Notes under the pieces: model-generated
Told to the model about the DNA's origin: nothing
The model's input: only the letters and a program-made list of their open reading frames with translations
The model's database searches: none
Program-made: the position numbers and the translations under genes
DNA from: Isoetes taiwanensis
Lineage: Eukaryota > Streptophyta > Lycopodiopsida > Isoetales > Isoetaceae
Direction: 5' to 3'
DNA: 64,000 nucleotides
Assembly: GCA_021234155.1 (NCBI GenBank)
Contig: JAJEKV010000298.1
Coordinates: forward strand, 248,001 to 312,000
Part shown: piece after piece, positions 1 through 11,439 of the stretch
How the letters are laid out: each line of letters begins with the position of its first letter
Position numbering within the stretch: the stretch's first letter is position 1

Positions 1-945
1 GGGATCACCACGGCGGATAAGCGTCGCATGGGTTATCACCACGGGGGGATCCGGAGGAGGGATCACGGCGGATAGCGCCACCAGATTATCAGCCCATTAG
101 GGGTGATCCCTGAGGAGGGGATCCGTCCGGGGGTGCCGGGGATCCCGGGAGGAGGGATCACCTCTATGGATGGCGGCCCGTTATCGTGCGCGGCGGGGTG
201 ATCCCCGAGGAGGGGATCCAAGGTCGGGGTGCCGGGGATCCCTGAGGAGGGGATCACACCTATGGATAGCGGCCGTAGATTATCGGGCCCATTAGGGGTG
301 ATCCGGGAGGAGGGGATCCGCAAGCCCCGGTGCCGGGGATCCCTGAGGAGGGGATCACCTCGGCGGATAGGGTCCCGGCCGTCAATTTCTGGGTCCGGGT
401 GACACAGGGTCCGGAAGGGTCAAAATTTTTTCACTACCGGGTGATCCCTGAGGAGGGGATCCGCTGTCCGGGGGCCCTGGGATCCCTGGGAGGAGGGGAT
501 CACCTCGGCGGATAGCGCCCCACCGTTATCACTACCAGCGGGTGATCCTGAGGAGGGGGATCCTCAAGGGTGGTGCGGGGATCCTGAGGAGGATCACCTC
601 GGCGGATAGCGTCCGCCCGTTATATCAGTCATTAGGTGATCCGGAGGAGGGGATCCGTCCGGGGTGCGGGATCGGGAGGAGGGGATCACCTCGGCGGGAT
701 ATCGTCCCACTGCTAATTAACTCATCGGCCGTGGGGATCCGGGAGGAGGGGATCGTGCGTGGATGATCCCGGGGATCTACGAGGAGCGGGCCACGTGATT
801 GCCGCGAGGGGTTTGGATGGCGGGGGATGCAGGCCGGGTGGCGTCTGCCGTACCCTCGAACGGGGTCTCCGAGCGGACCCCGTCGAGGGAGACCCGGGAT
901 CCCGGAGGCCGGTAAATTTATCTCCGGGATCACCGAATCAAGGGT
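1..945. repeat. GC-rich degenerate minisatellite
   Basis: A unit of roughly 90-105 bp repeats about eight times, each time opening with GGGATCACCTCGGCGGATAG or a variant (near 1, 59, 144, 249, 349, 497, 589 and 683). Each unit also holds two copies of a shorter motif of the form GATCC-TGAGGAGG-GGATC, so the array has an inner sub-repeat. Spacing is irregular and many copies differ by single-base gains or losses in G runs. Several overlapping open frames on both strands come from the repeat and show no protein family. The array continues to the left edge of the window, so its full length is unknown. It stops near 945, where the sequence becomes AT-rich. Confidence 0.85.
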
Positions 946-1689
946 AAAAGTATCCTTAACCTCTAAGTCCTCTCACCCACGATTCACATGTGAAATGACT
1001 AATAATAAATTCTAGCTACTAATTTAAAGATGTGACTTTACAAGATACAATTCCATATTAAAGCCTATAAAAATCCAAAAGTCTAGGTCACTTTTGGGAT
1101 GTGTGGCTCAAAAAATGCCCACGTATCCTACAACATCTCCAAATAAATGATTAGATAGTTTCTTAACAAAATAAAGTAAGCAAGTTGGCAACTTGTATTT
1201 CTTTAGATTTGACCATCAAATGTACCAATTAGCATTTCCTTTTGCTAGTTGCAATTATCAAAAGGCTGACCCCATGGGGCATATCAAACTAAACATTAGC
1301 TTGGTATAACAGGCACTATTCAAGTGCTACACTTCTAGCCTCTCACAATTAACAAGGCGCAAACCTCCAATTAATTTTTAAGATCACAAGACCTATGAGG
1401 ACCAAATAGCAAAGCTTTTGGACAAACTTATGCAGCGTTTATGGGGCTATAGCCGCTTAAGGCTATAGAGAGAGCAAGTAGTATTTTCTCTTCCAGAAAC
1501 CAGCCCGGTAATAATTTCCTTCCAGAATGAGCAAATTTCATATGTCTACACCCTTTCAAGGTGGTTCTAGAAGCTATTACTGGTTTGCACCAAAAATCCG
1601 ACAGTAGTTAAATTTTATATGGGACTGCTAGCACCACCTATTTGAGCACAGCCAGTAGCAACCTTGATATATATAGATATATATTATAT
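946..1689. other. AT-rich intergenic stretch, no gene seen
   Basis: No open frame with recognisable content. The only distinct feature is a TA-rich microsatellite at about 1664-1696. Confidence 0.6.
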
Positions 1690-3022
1690 ATATATAACCA
1701 CCCCGAAGGGTGGCGCATCCATCCAAGTACCAACGGCGAAAGAATATGCATCTAATCCTAAGGAAAACACCCCAAACCCCGGGTTCTACCCCCGATTCGG
1801 ACTCTGTGAGGATGGGTGGCGGCTCGGATCTCAAGAGATCGCCAGACGGTATAACCCGGCATTACCGGCATAGAACATCTGGGCTAGGGTTGTCCATTCC
1901 ATAAAGCCCCTCATGTACACTTTGCGGATCGGTCGATTCACGCTATGGTTTCGCTTATAGCCTTGGGAGACCTTGAGACTCAAGGTATCACCCTCGAGCC
2001 TACTCGGGGTTCATGATGCCCCGTCCAGATGAGGGGTCGGGGAAGTGTCCCCTTCGGGATCCAAGTGGTTCCATGGGTGAGCTAGAGAATACGTGCGCAT
2101 CGTGACCCATCATCGTGCGGACTTACTCACCCTAAATCTACTCAAAGTGCATGGTGCCCCATGCGATTATGAGACCCATGCAGGCCCCCACGTGACCCAG
2201 CCATCGAGGCCTAGCCCATTTGTAGGAGTCTCTGGGAGCCTTTTATGTTCATGCAAGATCCCCACCCCCACTTCACCAGCTGCGTCCCTTCTTTGGTGGT
2301 AAGCCATTCCATAGCATCTACTGACGGTGGTCTCTTGTACCTGGTTGCAACTAATGGGAAATACAGGGGATCAACCTAGGAGTATACTACTAACATGGCT
2401 CGGAGGTCTCTACCCCCATTAATTCCCCATTTCAGAATAATACTATGCAAAGAACTATCAATCCATCCCTTAAGAGCAAAACCAGAATCGGAGATAAAGA
2501 GAACTCACCTTTTGCAATCAAGGGTTAGTTCCTACAAGTAAAACACACAAAGAAACGAGAAGAAATAAACACTACAAGTGCCCACCGTGGGTAGCTACTC
2601 TAGAAATATCAAGCTACACTAACCACCCACCCGAGTTCTCTTTGGATCCGTTGTCATTTGGTGCTTCCATCTTCCCCGGACTTGGCGACTCTGGACCGGA
2701 CCAGTAAAGGTGTTTGGCAAGGTGGGTGCTGTTCTTTGCTCCCTCTTAATCGATTTTGGGAGTCAAGCGGGGCTAGGGGTCAAGTAGATGACCCAAATTG
2801 GAACTTCCCATGCTGGCCAATCGAAGTTAGGCGGTGTGGCCCCTAAATAGCCAATTAGTATTATTCAATTAATTGGATAATTATCCTTTAATGGTCAATT
2901 TAGCATAGCTAAATTAATCCCTTTTAGGTCAATGTCAAAATACCCCATGGTGGCGTACCTTTACTGGTGACGTGTCAGTATATTATTTATACGTATCCCG
3001 TATAAATACATGGAACGTCACA
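1690..3022 (-). mobile_element. Diverged Ty3/gypsy LTR, probably solo
   Basis: This stretch is related to the two LTRs at 59612-61072 and 61960-63560. It shares the CGAAGGGTGG block (about 1702), the GTCCATTCCATAAAGCCCCTC and CACTTTGCGGAT blocks (about 1890-1930), and the right terminus TGGAACGTCACA (3011-3022). Unlike those two, its right end is not followed by the purine tract seen there (TTCTCCCCACCTT on the plus strand), so it looks like a solo or truncated LTR. The left terminus TGTGACGT was not found, so the start is only the first clear similarity. Confidence 0.55.
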
Positions 3023-3599
3023 CATTCGGCCTTCTAAGGCATCGATGAGATCAGCTAGGTGCTGCTGCCTAGCATAAGAACAGCAGAAAAAACAGCACGA
3101 AAATGAAAAATGGACGAAAATTTGGTAACACAAAACGGAGAATATGGAGAATATGGAGAATGGAAAGGAAACAATAGAAAATGTATGGAAAATAAGGAGG
3201 GTGCACCACTTTATACAAGAAAATAATACAAAACAATGCTTCAAGATATCTTGCATGGGGGAAGAGGTCTCTGACACCATCTTCCCAGGGCTGCCACTAC
3301 CCTTGCTCCATGTGAGATTCTAGAGCCAAGAGGAGGAGAACAAGTCCCCTCAAGATATTTATAACTTTTTTGATAAATCTTGGCCATCCACTTGGCATGA
3401 TCTTGGCACTCCTTTTTTACACCTCATCAATCCTTTGTTTTTTGTCTTCTTCTTCTCCATAACCAAATTTGTCTTTTTGTTTAACAACTAACACAACTTA
3501 ATATGGGCCCTTGGATTCTAACAACACGCACAAATGAATCTGGACCCTTGATCTTTATCCCCCCCTTTAGACCTTGATAGTGTTCTTCTATGTTGACCC
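3023..3599. other. Intergenic, no gene seen
   Basis: A 97-codon minus-strand frame lies across 2987-3280 but overlaps the LTR end and is rich in Phe, Cys and Ile with no family resemblance. I treat it as chance. The rest is A/T-rich with short A and T runs. Confidence 0.5.
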
Positions 3600-3619
3600 C
3601 GATTTTGCCAAAAATCGGG

Positions 3620-3931
3620 TCAACTGTTCTGGATCAGCATTTGGGTAGCCATACTCTTGCTATCAAGAGACTTCTCCAAATGAGACCACATCTCCTTAAA
3701 CTCGGTAAAATGGTTGATTTCATGACCAATTGTTTCTTCAACCAATATTTTGACAAGAGCACAAGCTTTTTGGTTTATCCTGCCAGCATCTACTGACTTG
3801 GTGCTGATAAAATCTTCATCAAACACCGCTCCCATGTCACTAAATATTAAATAATTCACCATGAACCTCTTCCAAGTATGGTAATTATTATTAGTGAGCT
3901 TTGCATTTTGTGAGAGCTTGAATGGATCCAC
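3620..3931 (-). pseudogene. Ty1/copia Gag N-terminal fragment
   Basis: A 103-residue frame carries the copia Gag (UBN2/DUF4219-like) signature: an L-x-x-x-NYHTWKRFM stretch near residues 12-24, then a spaced helical region ending in EMWSHLEKSL (about residues 79-88). Gag of this family builds the virus-like particle of the retrotransposon. The start codon at 3931 follows the primer site by about 290 bp, a normal leader length. The frame ends where full Gag would continue to its zinc knuckle, so this is a truncated remnant. The family assignment rests on motif recognition alone. Confidence 0.7.
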
Positions 3932-4222
3932 GAATTTCTCCTGTTTTCAGCAGTTAAAAAGATGGTCGAGAAAATAAATTCTTCACCAAACAAAGCACCC
4001 ACCAGAAAAGTTGAATCTTGAATATTGTCGCCAAAAAAATCTTGAAAAACTCGAATCTCACACCAGAACTTGCTAGAAAATCTCTCTCCCAAAACACTTC
4101 CTTTAGGCCAAAAAGCAAGAAACTTGAGATTTTCCACCACCAAATCTCAGCCAAAGAACTTTTGGAAACGAATCCAATTTGGATGCTTCACCAATAGTTT
4201 GCTCCATTCTTCCCTTAAGAAA

Positions 4223-4235
4223 GCGTTTGATACCA
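4223..4235 (-). promoter_or_regulatory. tRNA primer-binding site of the copia fragment
   Basis: Read on the minus strand, TGGTATCAAACGC directly follows the LTR end. It resembles the plant initiator-methionine tRNA primer site (TGGTATCAGAGC). Its position immediately next to the LTR fixes the LTR boundary at 4236. Confidence 0.7.
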
Positions 4236-4479
4236 TGATAGAACTAGTGCAAAACCAGCATAAACCCCGCAAGATCAAATCAAGAGATAGAATAGAAGAA
4301 CAAGAACAACTCTATTGAGAAAAGCAATAGAATTACGACACGGATTTAAGGTCGGTGCTTAGTGCTGACAAAGTGCTGCCGTCTGTATACTTCATCACCT
4401 GCTCAGCACCTGCGTGCTAAGTGCTGAACCACTGCTGTTTCAGCACATTATGCTTAGTCAGCATATGTATATTCCAACA

Positions 4480-5684
4480 ATTTCTCTCCACAGATGCAGG
4501 TAACCTAAATAGTATAGTTCTCACAAAAGGCATGGAATGACTAGAATTCAACAGGATTTTCTAGGCCGCTCTAACTATATGCTCATTAATATGAGCACTG
4601 TTAGAAGGTATATCCACGAACTAGACAACGTAAAACTTTCAAATCTTATCATCCTATACAAAGTATATGTCAAGCTAGCAGTCAGCCTTCGATTGCCATG
4701 ATACTTAACAAAATGGGCAGCCCTGTTCAGCAAGTTCTTGTTGTCCAATACAACAAAGTTCTTTACATCACCAGCACTAAGTCCTTCCCTTTCTCAATTA
4801 TAGACTCATTAATGTTGTGAAGATGACACACATAATGGACTATTGCCAAATTCCTTCATGCAGTAACCTACCATGCCCTTGAAGCAGTGTAGCCTATTGA
4901 TCTTCGAGACTTTACATAAGGGCACAACTCCAGGAAGTTTTGGCAGGCCAATTCATATCCTTCTTGATGGCCTCATTCATAGCCCTAGCAGACTTGTAAC
5001 AGGCTCTAAGAATAGCCTAGCAATGCAAATAATCTACAAAAATGTCTCATTAGTGTCACTGCCCCTTCTAAGCACCTTCTAACACAGAAACAAATCATAG
5101 CATCATAGAAGCTTCTGGGACATCCTGGCCTGAGAGCCCCAATGTCACACTCACGTCAATAGCTCCCCAATCCTGACCCAAACCAGGCCTTAGAGATGAA
5201 CCTCCAATTTGCTATCCCTCCATCTCTGAACTACTCAAAGATGGGGGGTAGCCCTAGCTATTCCCTTACCATTTCTTGTTGCCTTTTTCAAAGACATGCT
5301 GCCCTTAACTAAACCTACAACCTAATAGCCGGAAAGAACCTGTACCTTAGGCGCTGCCGACAAAGGAAGGAGCCAACATAACAAATGGATTTGAGATGGG
5401 TTCCTCGCTTCGCAGCAGGAAAACCAAACATGGAAATCTAACACCTGCAGGTTGCAAGAAAAGAAACTCATCTGCAGTTCGGCCATATGTAGCAATCTAC
5501 GTGCCATACCATCCTCTTCGGGCAATGATACCTCTTGTGATTCGCATAAGGCAGGTTCACCGTCAAGGATTATGGTATTAAAAAAAAGGACCAACAAATA
5601 CCTTATAAAATCGTATGTAGTAAAAATACGGTTTGTGATATCGGTCACGTTATGGTTGTGGATTTCTTTCCATCCATTAACGGT
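4480..5684. other. Intergenic, nothing recognised
   Basis: No coding frame with family resemblance. A 215-codon minus frame (5322-5969) crosses the end of the DIRS element at 5685 and matches nothing I know, so I do not call it a gene. Confidence 0.5.
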
Positions 5685-5720
5685 CATTCCTAGGATGGGT
5701 CCTGATCTACACACAAGTGG
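5685..5720 (-). repeat. DIRS terminal split repeat Y (3' end of element)
   Basis: The 36 bp starting CATTCCTAGGATGGGTC match the internal copy at 6469-6504 with one difference (T for C). The similarity stops sharply on both sides, which sets the left boundary of the element. Confidence 0.75.
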
Positions 5721-6311
5721 CCTGGTGTTCTCATTGAGCTTTGGAAAAATTTTGAGTACAAAGAGCCCCCGTAGGGTGGATGAAACAATGCTTAATACTA
5801 TATGCCCGAAATATAGACAATCCTCGAGAGCATGTAACTGGCCAAGTTCGATTTGAGTCAAGGAGTCCGCCAAAGCCGAAAAATCGCCCCCCCATCGAAA
5901 GTGCAAATTGCTTGTTGTGGAGCCGACGTGAACGTTGCCCCCCGAAGTTGAGGAGTCCGTGGATCGCATACCCTGTCACCGAAAAAGGCTAATTAGAGGG
6001 AGAGAATCTGGAAAGAGAGAACCCATTAGTCGTTAGAAGTTCCATAGTAGGCGAGGAACGATGCCACAAGAGAGAGAAAAAAACAATCTCGAAGCCACGG
6101 TGGCTACGCCGGTAGAGAAAGCTGGTCGACCAACAGGAAAACATTACTAGGGATCGGCTTTGGTTGGTACGCACGGAGGAACAACATCGCCACGCCGAGA
6201 GAAGAAGAAAAATATCTATACACATGCCCCCAAGGACCCCAACAAACCTAAGGAACCCAACCGAACAAGTGAAAACTCTCATCCAATGAAGGACAAAAAG
6301 CGGGGAAGGGC

Positions 6312-6504
6312 GGGGAAGCTAGGTAGAGGTGCAAGCGACCAAAGCAAAGCCCAAGAGAACCGATGGCCAATAATGTGGAAAACCGATCTATAAGTAGGAG
6401 GGCGAGGAGATGGGGGGCGTCCCCATCCAGGAATGACGGTTCTATTGCTATCGCGAATAGAACCGTGGCATTCCTAGGATGGGTCCCGATCTACACACAA
6501 GTGG
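6312..6504 (-). repeat. DIRS internal X+Y split repeat with palindromic junction
   Basis: 6312-6468 repeats the right end of the element (13334-13488), and 6469-6504 repeats its left end (5685-5720). The junction lies in a 62-bp imperfect inverted repeat (6422-6483). Its core is an 11-bp arm ACGGTTCTATT (6436-6446), a 9-base spacer and the arm AATAGAACCGT (6456-6466). This layout resembles a tyrosine-recombinase crossover site, although no such role is shown here. Confidence 0.8.
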
Positions 6505-6521
6505 TCGAAAAGAAGAGGAAC

Positions 6522-7700
6522 CTACCTCAAAGACCCGGATGGCGAATTGAGGAGGCTCCCTGAATATCGGGTAGAATGTAGCGTGAGTGGGAAGCGAGCC
6601 AACGCCCATGAGAGCGGACAATGTCGAAGGGATGACGTGGCAGAATTTTGTGGTGGCACCGCAGCCCTACGGCCGCATGGGTGCCAAAATTGCTGAGGCT
6701 CCAAACCGATAAGACGCAGAGGGCCTCAAACCACCAAGAACGGCAAAGCAAAGATAAGACAAAGGGCGTGGAGGGACAAGGATGAGCGAAAAGAGAGGAC
6801 CTCCCCGAGGTGGGTCGAGAAAGCTAAAACAAAGAAGCGGACAATAGACGTTTGCAATAACATGACCGGGCAAAAGGGAAAGAATGTGCGGGCTATGAGG
6901 ACCTCCTGGCCAGCGGCAGACTGGTCGCACTTAGACTTGCGGATATGCAACTGGACGTAGTCGGGGGAAAAAGACAGGTCGCGCCAATTCAAGTGCAGTG
7001 CCTCAGAGATGCGGAGAAAACCAGCAAAGCGGATAGTGACAAGGCATGCTTTCATAAGGCTGCGCCAATCGGCTCTTGCGGGGGCGAGAAGGGAGATGAC
7101 CTGGCGGACGTGAGATGCGGTAAGAGGTAAATGCCGCCGTGAAGAAGTGTGGGTACGAGGAGCAGCTTGGCGGACCAAAGCAGGAAGGGGGGCCGAACAA
7201 GGAGACGGGAGGTTGACCAAGCTATGAAAGAAGGTAATTGGCGGCGAGCGCAATCCCTATAGAAGTAGGACTAACGATGGGTGGAAATCAAGGAGGAAAA
7301 GAATGCAAAGAACATGCAAAGAGGAAGGAGCAAGGACGAAGTCGCCGGAGAATGACACCAACGACGAAATTGTAGCCGGCGGAAGAATAAGCGAAAGCAA
7401 GGTCGAGGGTACGAGTGGAGTGGAGGACGATGCCATAGCCGAGGCAAAGAAGGGCAAAGAGGGACCGGTCGAAAAAGGCAAGATATCTGGAACAAGGGAT
7501 AAACAAGTGTTAATATCGCCTAACAAAAATAGGATAACATCACCATGTACTACTCTAAGCCATACCAAACCCGACCAACAACCCGGAAGCCAAACACAAG
7601 TTTAACAAACAATCAAGAACAACCTTATATTACGATAAAGATAAAACTCAGAGAAGAATCACGCCGGACCGTAAGAACGAGCGGCGGAGAAAAGACAATT
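6522..7700 (-). pseudogene. Tyrosine recombinase of the DIRS element (frameshifted)
   Basis: The enzyme would insert the circular DNA form into the genome by strand exchange through a tyrosine nucleophile. The frame at 7253-6726 holds the first catalytic box, TIRFAGFLRISEALHLNW (Arg near 7005), followed by a Lys-containing beta region. A shifted frame (about 6670-6560) holds a GTHA stretch, then RSHGRWLASHSRYI with the second-box His/Arg and the candidate nucleophile Tyr near 6575. The residues between GTHA and HGRW look corrupted: the usual H-x-x-R of the second box cannot be read cleanly. The N-terminal core-binding part lies in shifted frames up to about 7700. Units 2 and 3 lack this gene, because the duplication breakpoint is at 8048. 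Confidence 0.75.
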
Positions 7701-8073
7701 TTAAGTATCGAAAAATCACAACGTAAGGCAAACAAAGCCGTGATGACGACGACGGAAACAAGGCGGAAGAAGGTGATGGGGAGTAAGGCATGGGAAAATT
7801 CATGAAAGAAAACTGCGTCTCGAACAAAAGATTGCCAAGTGGAGGAGTCAACAGCAAGCGCTGGCCACCAAGGGCGTAAGGCCATGAGAAAACAAGAAGT
7901 GTAAGGCGAAAGCCCGCGAAATGCGAAAGCATGATGCAAAACCCGGGAACCAAGGAAGGTGGAGGAAAGCAGAAGTTGTTGAACAAATGCCACTATAAGA
8001 AAGCGTCGCTGTGTGCGATCCGACGAGGGTAATAATCCTTGGTGTGCAAAAAACCGGGAGGGTGTTGGAAGGG

Positions 8074-8836
8074 CTAGCAAGCGATCCACATGATGAGGTC
8101 CCCAACGCCATCCAAGAGGCAAAAACTGAAGGAGACAGAGAGAAAATTGGCCAAAGGCCCGGATCTTGGAAAGATAATCAGCCCACTCATTCTCCAAGCG
8201 TGGAACCCAAACCGGATCCAATCAATATGGTGCCGATAGCAAAAAATTAGTACTTCCAAAAGAAAAATGAAGAATGTGAGATCGCGAACCGCCATTCCGC
8301 AATAAAAAGAACACATTCTCGATTGTCCCACGAAGCTATCACCCGTGAGTTAGTTAGCAACGACACACCGGGCCGGGATCTCGGAAAAGAGCAAAAAGTT
8401 CACGCCAAGTGGATGATTGGAGGCGGGCATCCGCCGAGAAGTCCCCGAAAAAGAAAGAAGTTCGTAACCCGACATGAAAGCCAACCACCCCATCCCTCAT
8501 CATCGGCATCAAAACCCAAGGTAGACCCGACCACGTATAGCGGCCACAAAGGGGCTCGCCGAACCGATAAATCGGGGTTTGCCAAAGCTGGACCTCCCCG
8601 CTTTGCAAGGGGAGATAGTAGAAGGGGTATCCCAAAGGTCGGCCGACGCAGATCAGCATGAAGGCCACAAGATAAGGCAAAGACAAAGATGACCCAAGAC
8701 CAAGCGTAGGGATTGGATAAAGCCAAGGAAACGCAATCAGCAGGAGTGACATTTTGGGAAGATATGAGAGAAGAGCACTGAGACGTAACCCGTTCCTTCT
8801 TAGCCCGAAATAATGAAAGAAAACCCTCATGAGCAT
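8074..8836 (-). pseudogene. RNase H domain of the DIRS element
   Basis: RNase H removes the RNA strand after reverse transcription. In the minus frame from 8836 the motif GFDADDEGWGGWL (about 8520-8480) gives the first acidic residue in the form usual for DIRS elements (D-A-S/D-D-x-GWGG). WRELFALF follows with the glutamate, and in another frame ENEWADYLSK (8200-8165) gives the last aspartate. Frames switch at least twice. No Dam-like methyltransferase domain, found in some DIRS1 elements, was seen. Confidence 0.75.
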
Positions 8837-8859
8837 CCACTATGAAACCTAAGAAGATT

Positions 8860-9400
8860 GTGCGATGGGGAGAGACGAAAACCGACACTTCTTCCAAGCT
8901 AGGAGAAAACCGCCCGCCAGAAGTCCGAAATGACGCGAATCTGCAGAAACTTCGGGACGGATGGGGCACAAGAATAGAATATCATCAACGAGGGTAGGCA
9001 ACGGATGCCCCCGACCTCGCCAAAACCGAACTATCCGTCCGACTAATTTGGTAAAGACAAAAGGGGCTGAAGCTAGACCAAAGGGGAGGACATTAAAGAC
9101 ATAGAACCACCATCAAGACCAAAACCCAAGAAAGTGCGATGAGGAGGCCGATCGCGGACATGGTGATAGCCGGATTTGAGGTCGACAAAGAAAGAGAAAG
9201 TCGCTGGGCAAACTCAAATGTGACAATAGTTCGAGGGACTCATACCGAAAAGGAGGGATAGTCAAGAAGGAGTTCGATAAGCGCAGATCCAAGATGACGC
9301 TAAATTTGTTTAGGCCTTTGGGGACGACCCCAAGGGGGAACGTAAGAAAGGACAGAGGAGGCGGGGAAGCGCACCCGTGGCGCAAGAGATCGGCTATAGC
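8860..9400 (-). pseudogene. Reverse transcriptase of the DIRS element (frameshifted)
   Basis: The motif FPLGVVPKGLNKFSVILDLR near 9345-9287 is the typical entry motif of DIRS/PAT reverse transcriptases. The catalytic aspartates lie near 9000-8970, where this copy reads LVDDILFL; unit 2 reads YVDDILFL. Between them, frames shift. The 295-codon open frame at 9113-10000 contains the first motif near its C-terminal end, and most of its N-terminal part is unrecognised. Compared with unit 2, part of the frame breakage here is likely consensus error. Confidence 0.75.
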
Positions 9401-10000
9401 AGAAAGTGAGCAAAGTCTAGGTGGGGCATTAACGGACGAAAGTGGTTTGAGGCGGCGAAAAGCAACAGCATCGGACACGTGGATGACCAAGGAAGGCGAT
9501 AACCAAATCAGATCCAACTCAACACTGCTGTGAGGAGCAAATGGATTGCCAAAAAGGAAGGGACGATGGAGGCGGTCCAGACTATAGTACTTGCCAGGCC
9601 AAATCATCCACCGGGAGGGTCGATGCCAAGATGAGGGATGACCGATGTGAACGGAGCACACATTCAAAAGAGGCCACAAACCGTAAGTAAACAACCTAGC
9701 AACAAATGGAAAAACATCAAACCAAGTAGGCAACGGGATCCATGTAGCACCATGCAAGCCTATAACCCCCTTGACGCCGAAGTTAAACCAACACAAGCTC
9801 AAACCTAAAACCTCGCAGTAAAAAAATATAACCCACATGCAACCTTTAACCCGGTGGAGAAAAATTCCACTAATACTAGAAAACTTTCGAGGCAAGCACA
9901 ACACATACTTAAACAACATTTCAAACCGCATGCCCCAATAATGGGGAAGGTACCGCCCCCAATTCATCCAACACCACCCCAACAATGATCCGACTATCAC

Positions 10001-10672
10001 TTAACACGCTAAAAACCATAAAATAATGGTAACCAACAAACTCAAACCTAAGAACAACAAACGTGAGCTAACAAAGAATGGGACGAGCCAACAACATTCA
10101 ATGAATACCATACATAATAGTGTTGCTTTAACCTCCAAACCAGAAAAATCAGGGGGGGAACATGAATCATGGACCGGGTCGAGGAAAAATGGAGTCTGGG
10201 CCGCACCAAAGGACCGGGGTGGAATCAAAAGTGGCAGAGGAGTGCTAGGAGATCCGGCATTAGCGCGAGCATGGCAAGTTTCAATACGATGGCCAAGACG
10301 ACCACAAAAAGTACAAAAAGGACGAGAACCGGATCTAGATGAAGAGAACTGGGACGGAGGCGCAGCAGAGAAGGAAGAGCCAGTGGAGGGAGCAGAGGGT
10401 TTTGAAGCAGAGGGGCGCCGATCACGGTGCATTTGCCGAGCTAGCTTCAATTTCCTGGAATCATCAGCAGATAAAGCGGGGCCCGCATGGTCATCAAAAT
10501 CCAAGGCGACATCATAGCCTTCGCGATCAGCAATAATCAAAAACTTCATCCTCTGCAGAGTGGCAGCCTTACCTTCCTCAATAATCAAGAATCGACGCAC
10601 CCGAGGGGACAAAGCCGCCAAATCGGGCATGAAGCTCCCTAATCTTGACTCCGCGGGCACAAAGGAACTCAT
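10001..10672 (-). pseudogene. Gag-like protein with CCHC zinc knuckle (DIRS element)
   Basis: The frame starts MSSFVPAESR at 10672. Residues 1-85 look globular, followed by a Ser/Pro/Ala-rich linker (about 86-118) and one CCHC knuckle with Cys120, Cys123, His128 and Cys133 (C-x2-C-x4-H-x4-C). Gag proteins with this knuckle bind the element RNA. Beyond residue 150 the frame becomes hydrophobic and low in information, and probably runs past the true end or across a frameshift. Units 2 and 3 carry the same start (about 25697 and 40750) with broken frames. Confidence 0.65.
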
Positions 10673-11439
10673 ATTGGTGGCGCTGACGATTCCCTCTTAA
10701 AGTTGGGGAACGTAATCGAGACGCCTCGCTCAACCTCCGGGCGAAGCACTTCAACCGCCATGCACGTAAGCGCCGGCAAGTGAAGACCGAAGGCTCAGAC
10801 TGCGCTTATCCGTGAGTCGGAGGGTTCCAGCAGCCTCGAGGCACCATATCCAAAGATGGAGAAGGAATGGATGGGCCCGCGGCCGGCTAAGGAATGGTTA
10901 AGCCCTATAGAAGGACTCACCGGGGCCGTGAGAAAAACCGGGGCGGAACCGGGGCAAAAGAAACGTAAGAGACAACCCGAGATGGACCTACCAACCCAAG
11001 TGAGAAGTCATGCTCGTGCATCCGGACAGAGGGATCGCGGGCATGGCAAAGTTCAACGTAGCGGCCAGAGGAGGTATGGAGGGCACCCAGTGCAATAGAA
11101 ATCGCAATGGCGCGCGGCACGCCGGACAAAGTGGGTAGAAGGGGCGGCATCGATAGTAACCCCGCTACCGTCGCTCGTAAAGAAGCCCGAGATGTGCCGG
11201 GAGAGCTCGACCGCCATGCTTTGAAAAAGTCTAGTAACAAACAAGTCGCGACGATTAGAACGAGACAAACAACAAACGATATAAAAGACATACAACGCAT
11301 GGGGAGAGAAAATAAAAAGGATGGACGATGCACCGGAACCATAACAACACAAACGTAGATATCGCCACAAACACACCGGGGAAAGACAACTAATGACCAC
11401 GAGACAAAACCTTAGCCTTAAAAAAATGCAAGGGAAAAT

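Larger units (their letters stand above)
3600..4479 (-). mobile_element. Ty1/copia retrotransposon, 5' fragment
   Basis: On the minus strand the order is 5' LTR (4479 to 4236), primer-binding site (4235-4223), untranslated leader, and gag start (3931 to 3620). The LTR is 244 bp; read on the minus strand it begins TGTTGGAATATAC and ends CTATCA, the usual TG...CA form of copia LTRs. Downstream of gag I find no protease, integrase, reverse transcriptase or 3' LTR, so the element is broken near 3600. Confidence 0.75.

Noticed and set aside
3270-3282. TGGTGTCAGAGAC (minus strand), a primer-site-like motif
   Set aside because: No LTR end (CA) adjoins it and no gag follows. Chance or a decayed element.
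5322-5969. 215-codon minus-strand open frame
   Set aside because: It crosses the left end of the DIRS element, matches no family and has no supporting context.
6726-7253. Tyrosine recombinase taken as a Crypton or bacterial integrase gene
   Set aside because: It is directly downstream of RT and RNase H on the same strand, between split direct repeats, so it belongs to the DIRS/PAT element.
7545-8250. Several plus-strand frames of 60-110 codons within the DIRS element
   Set aside because: They are antisense to the recombinase and RNase H region, rich in Lys/Arg/Gly, and match no family.
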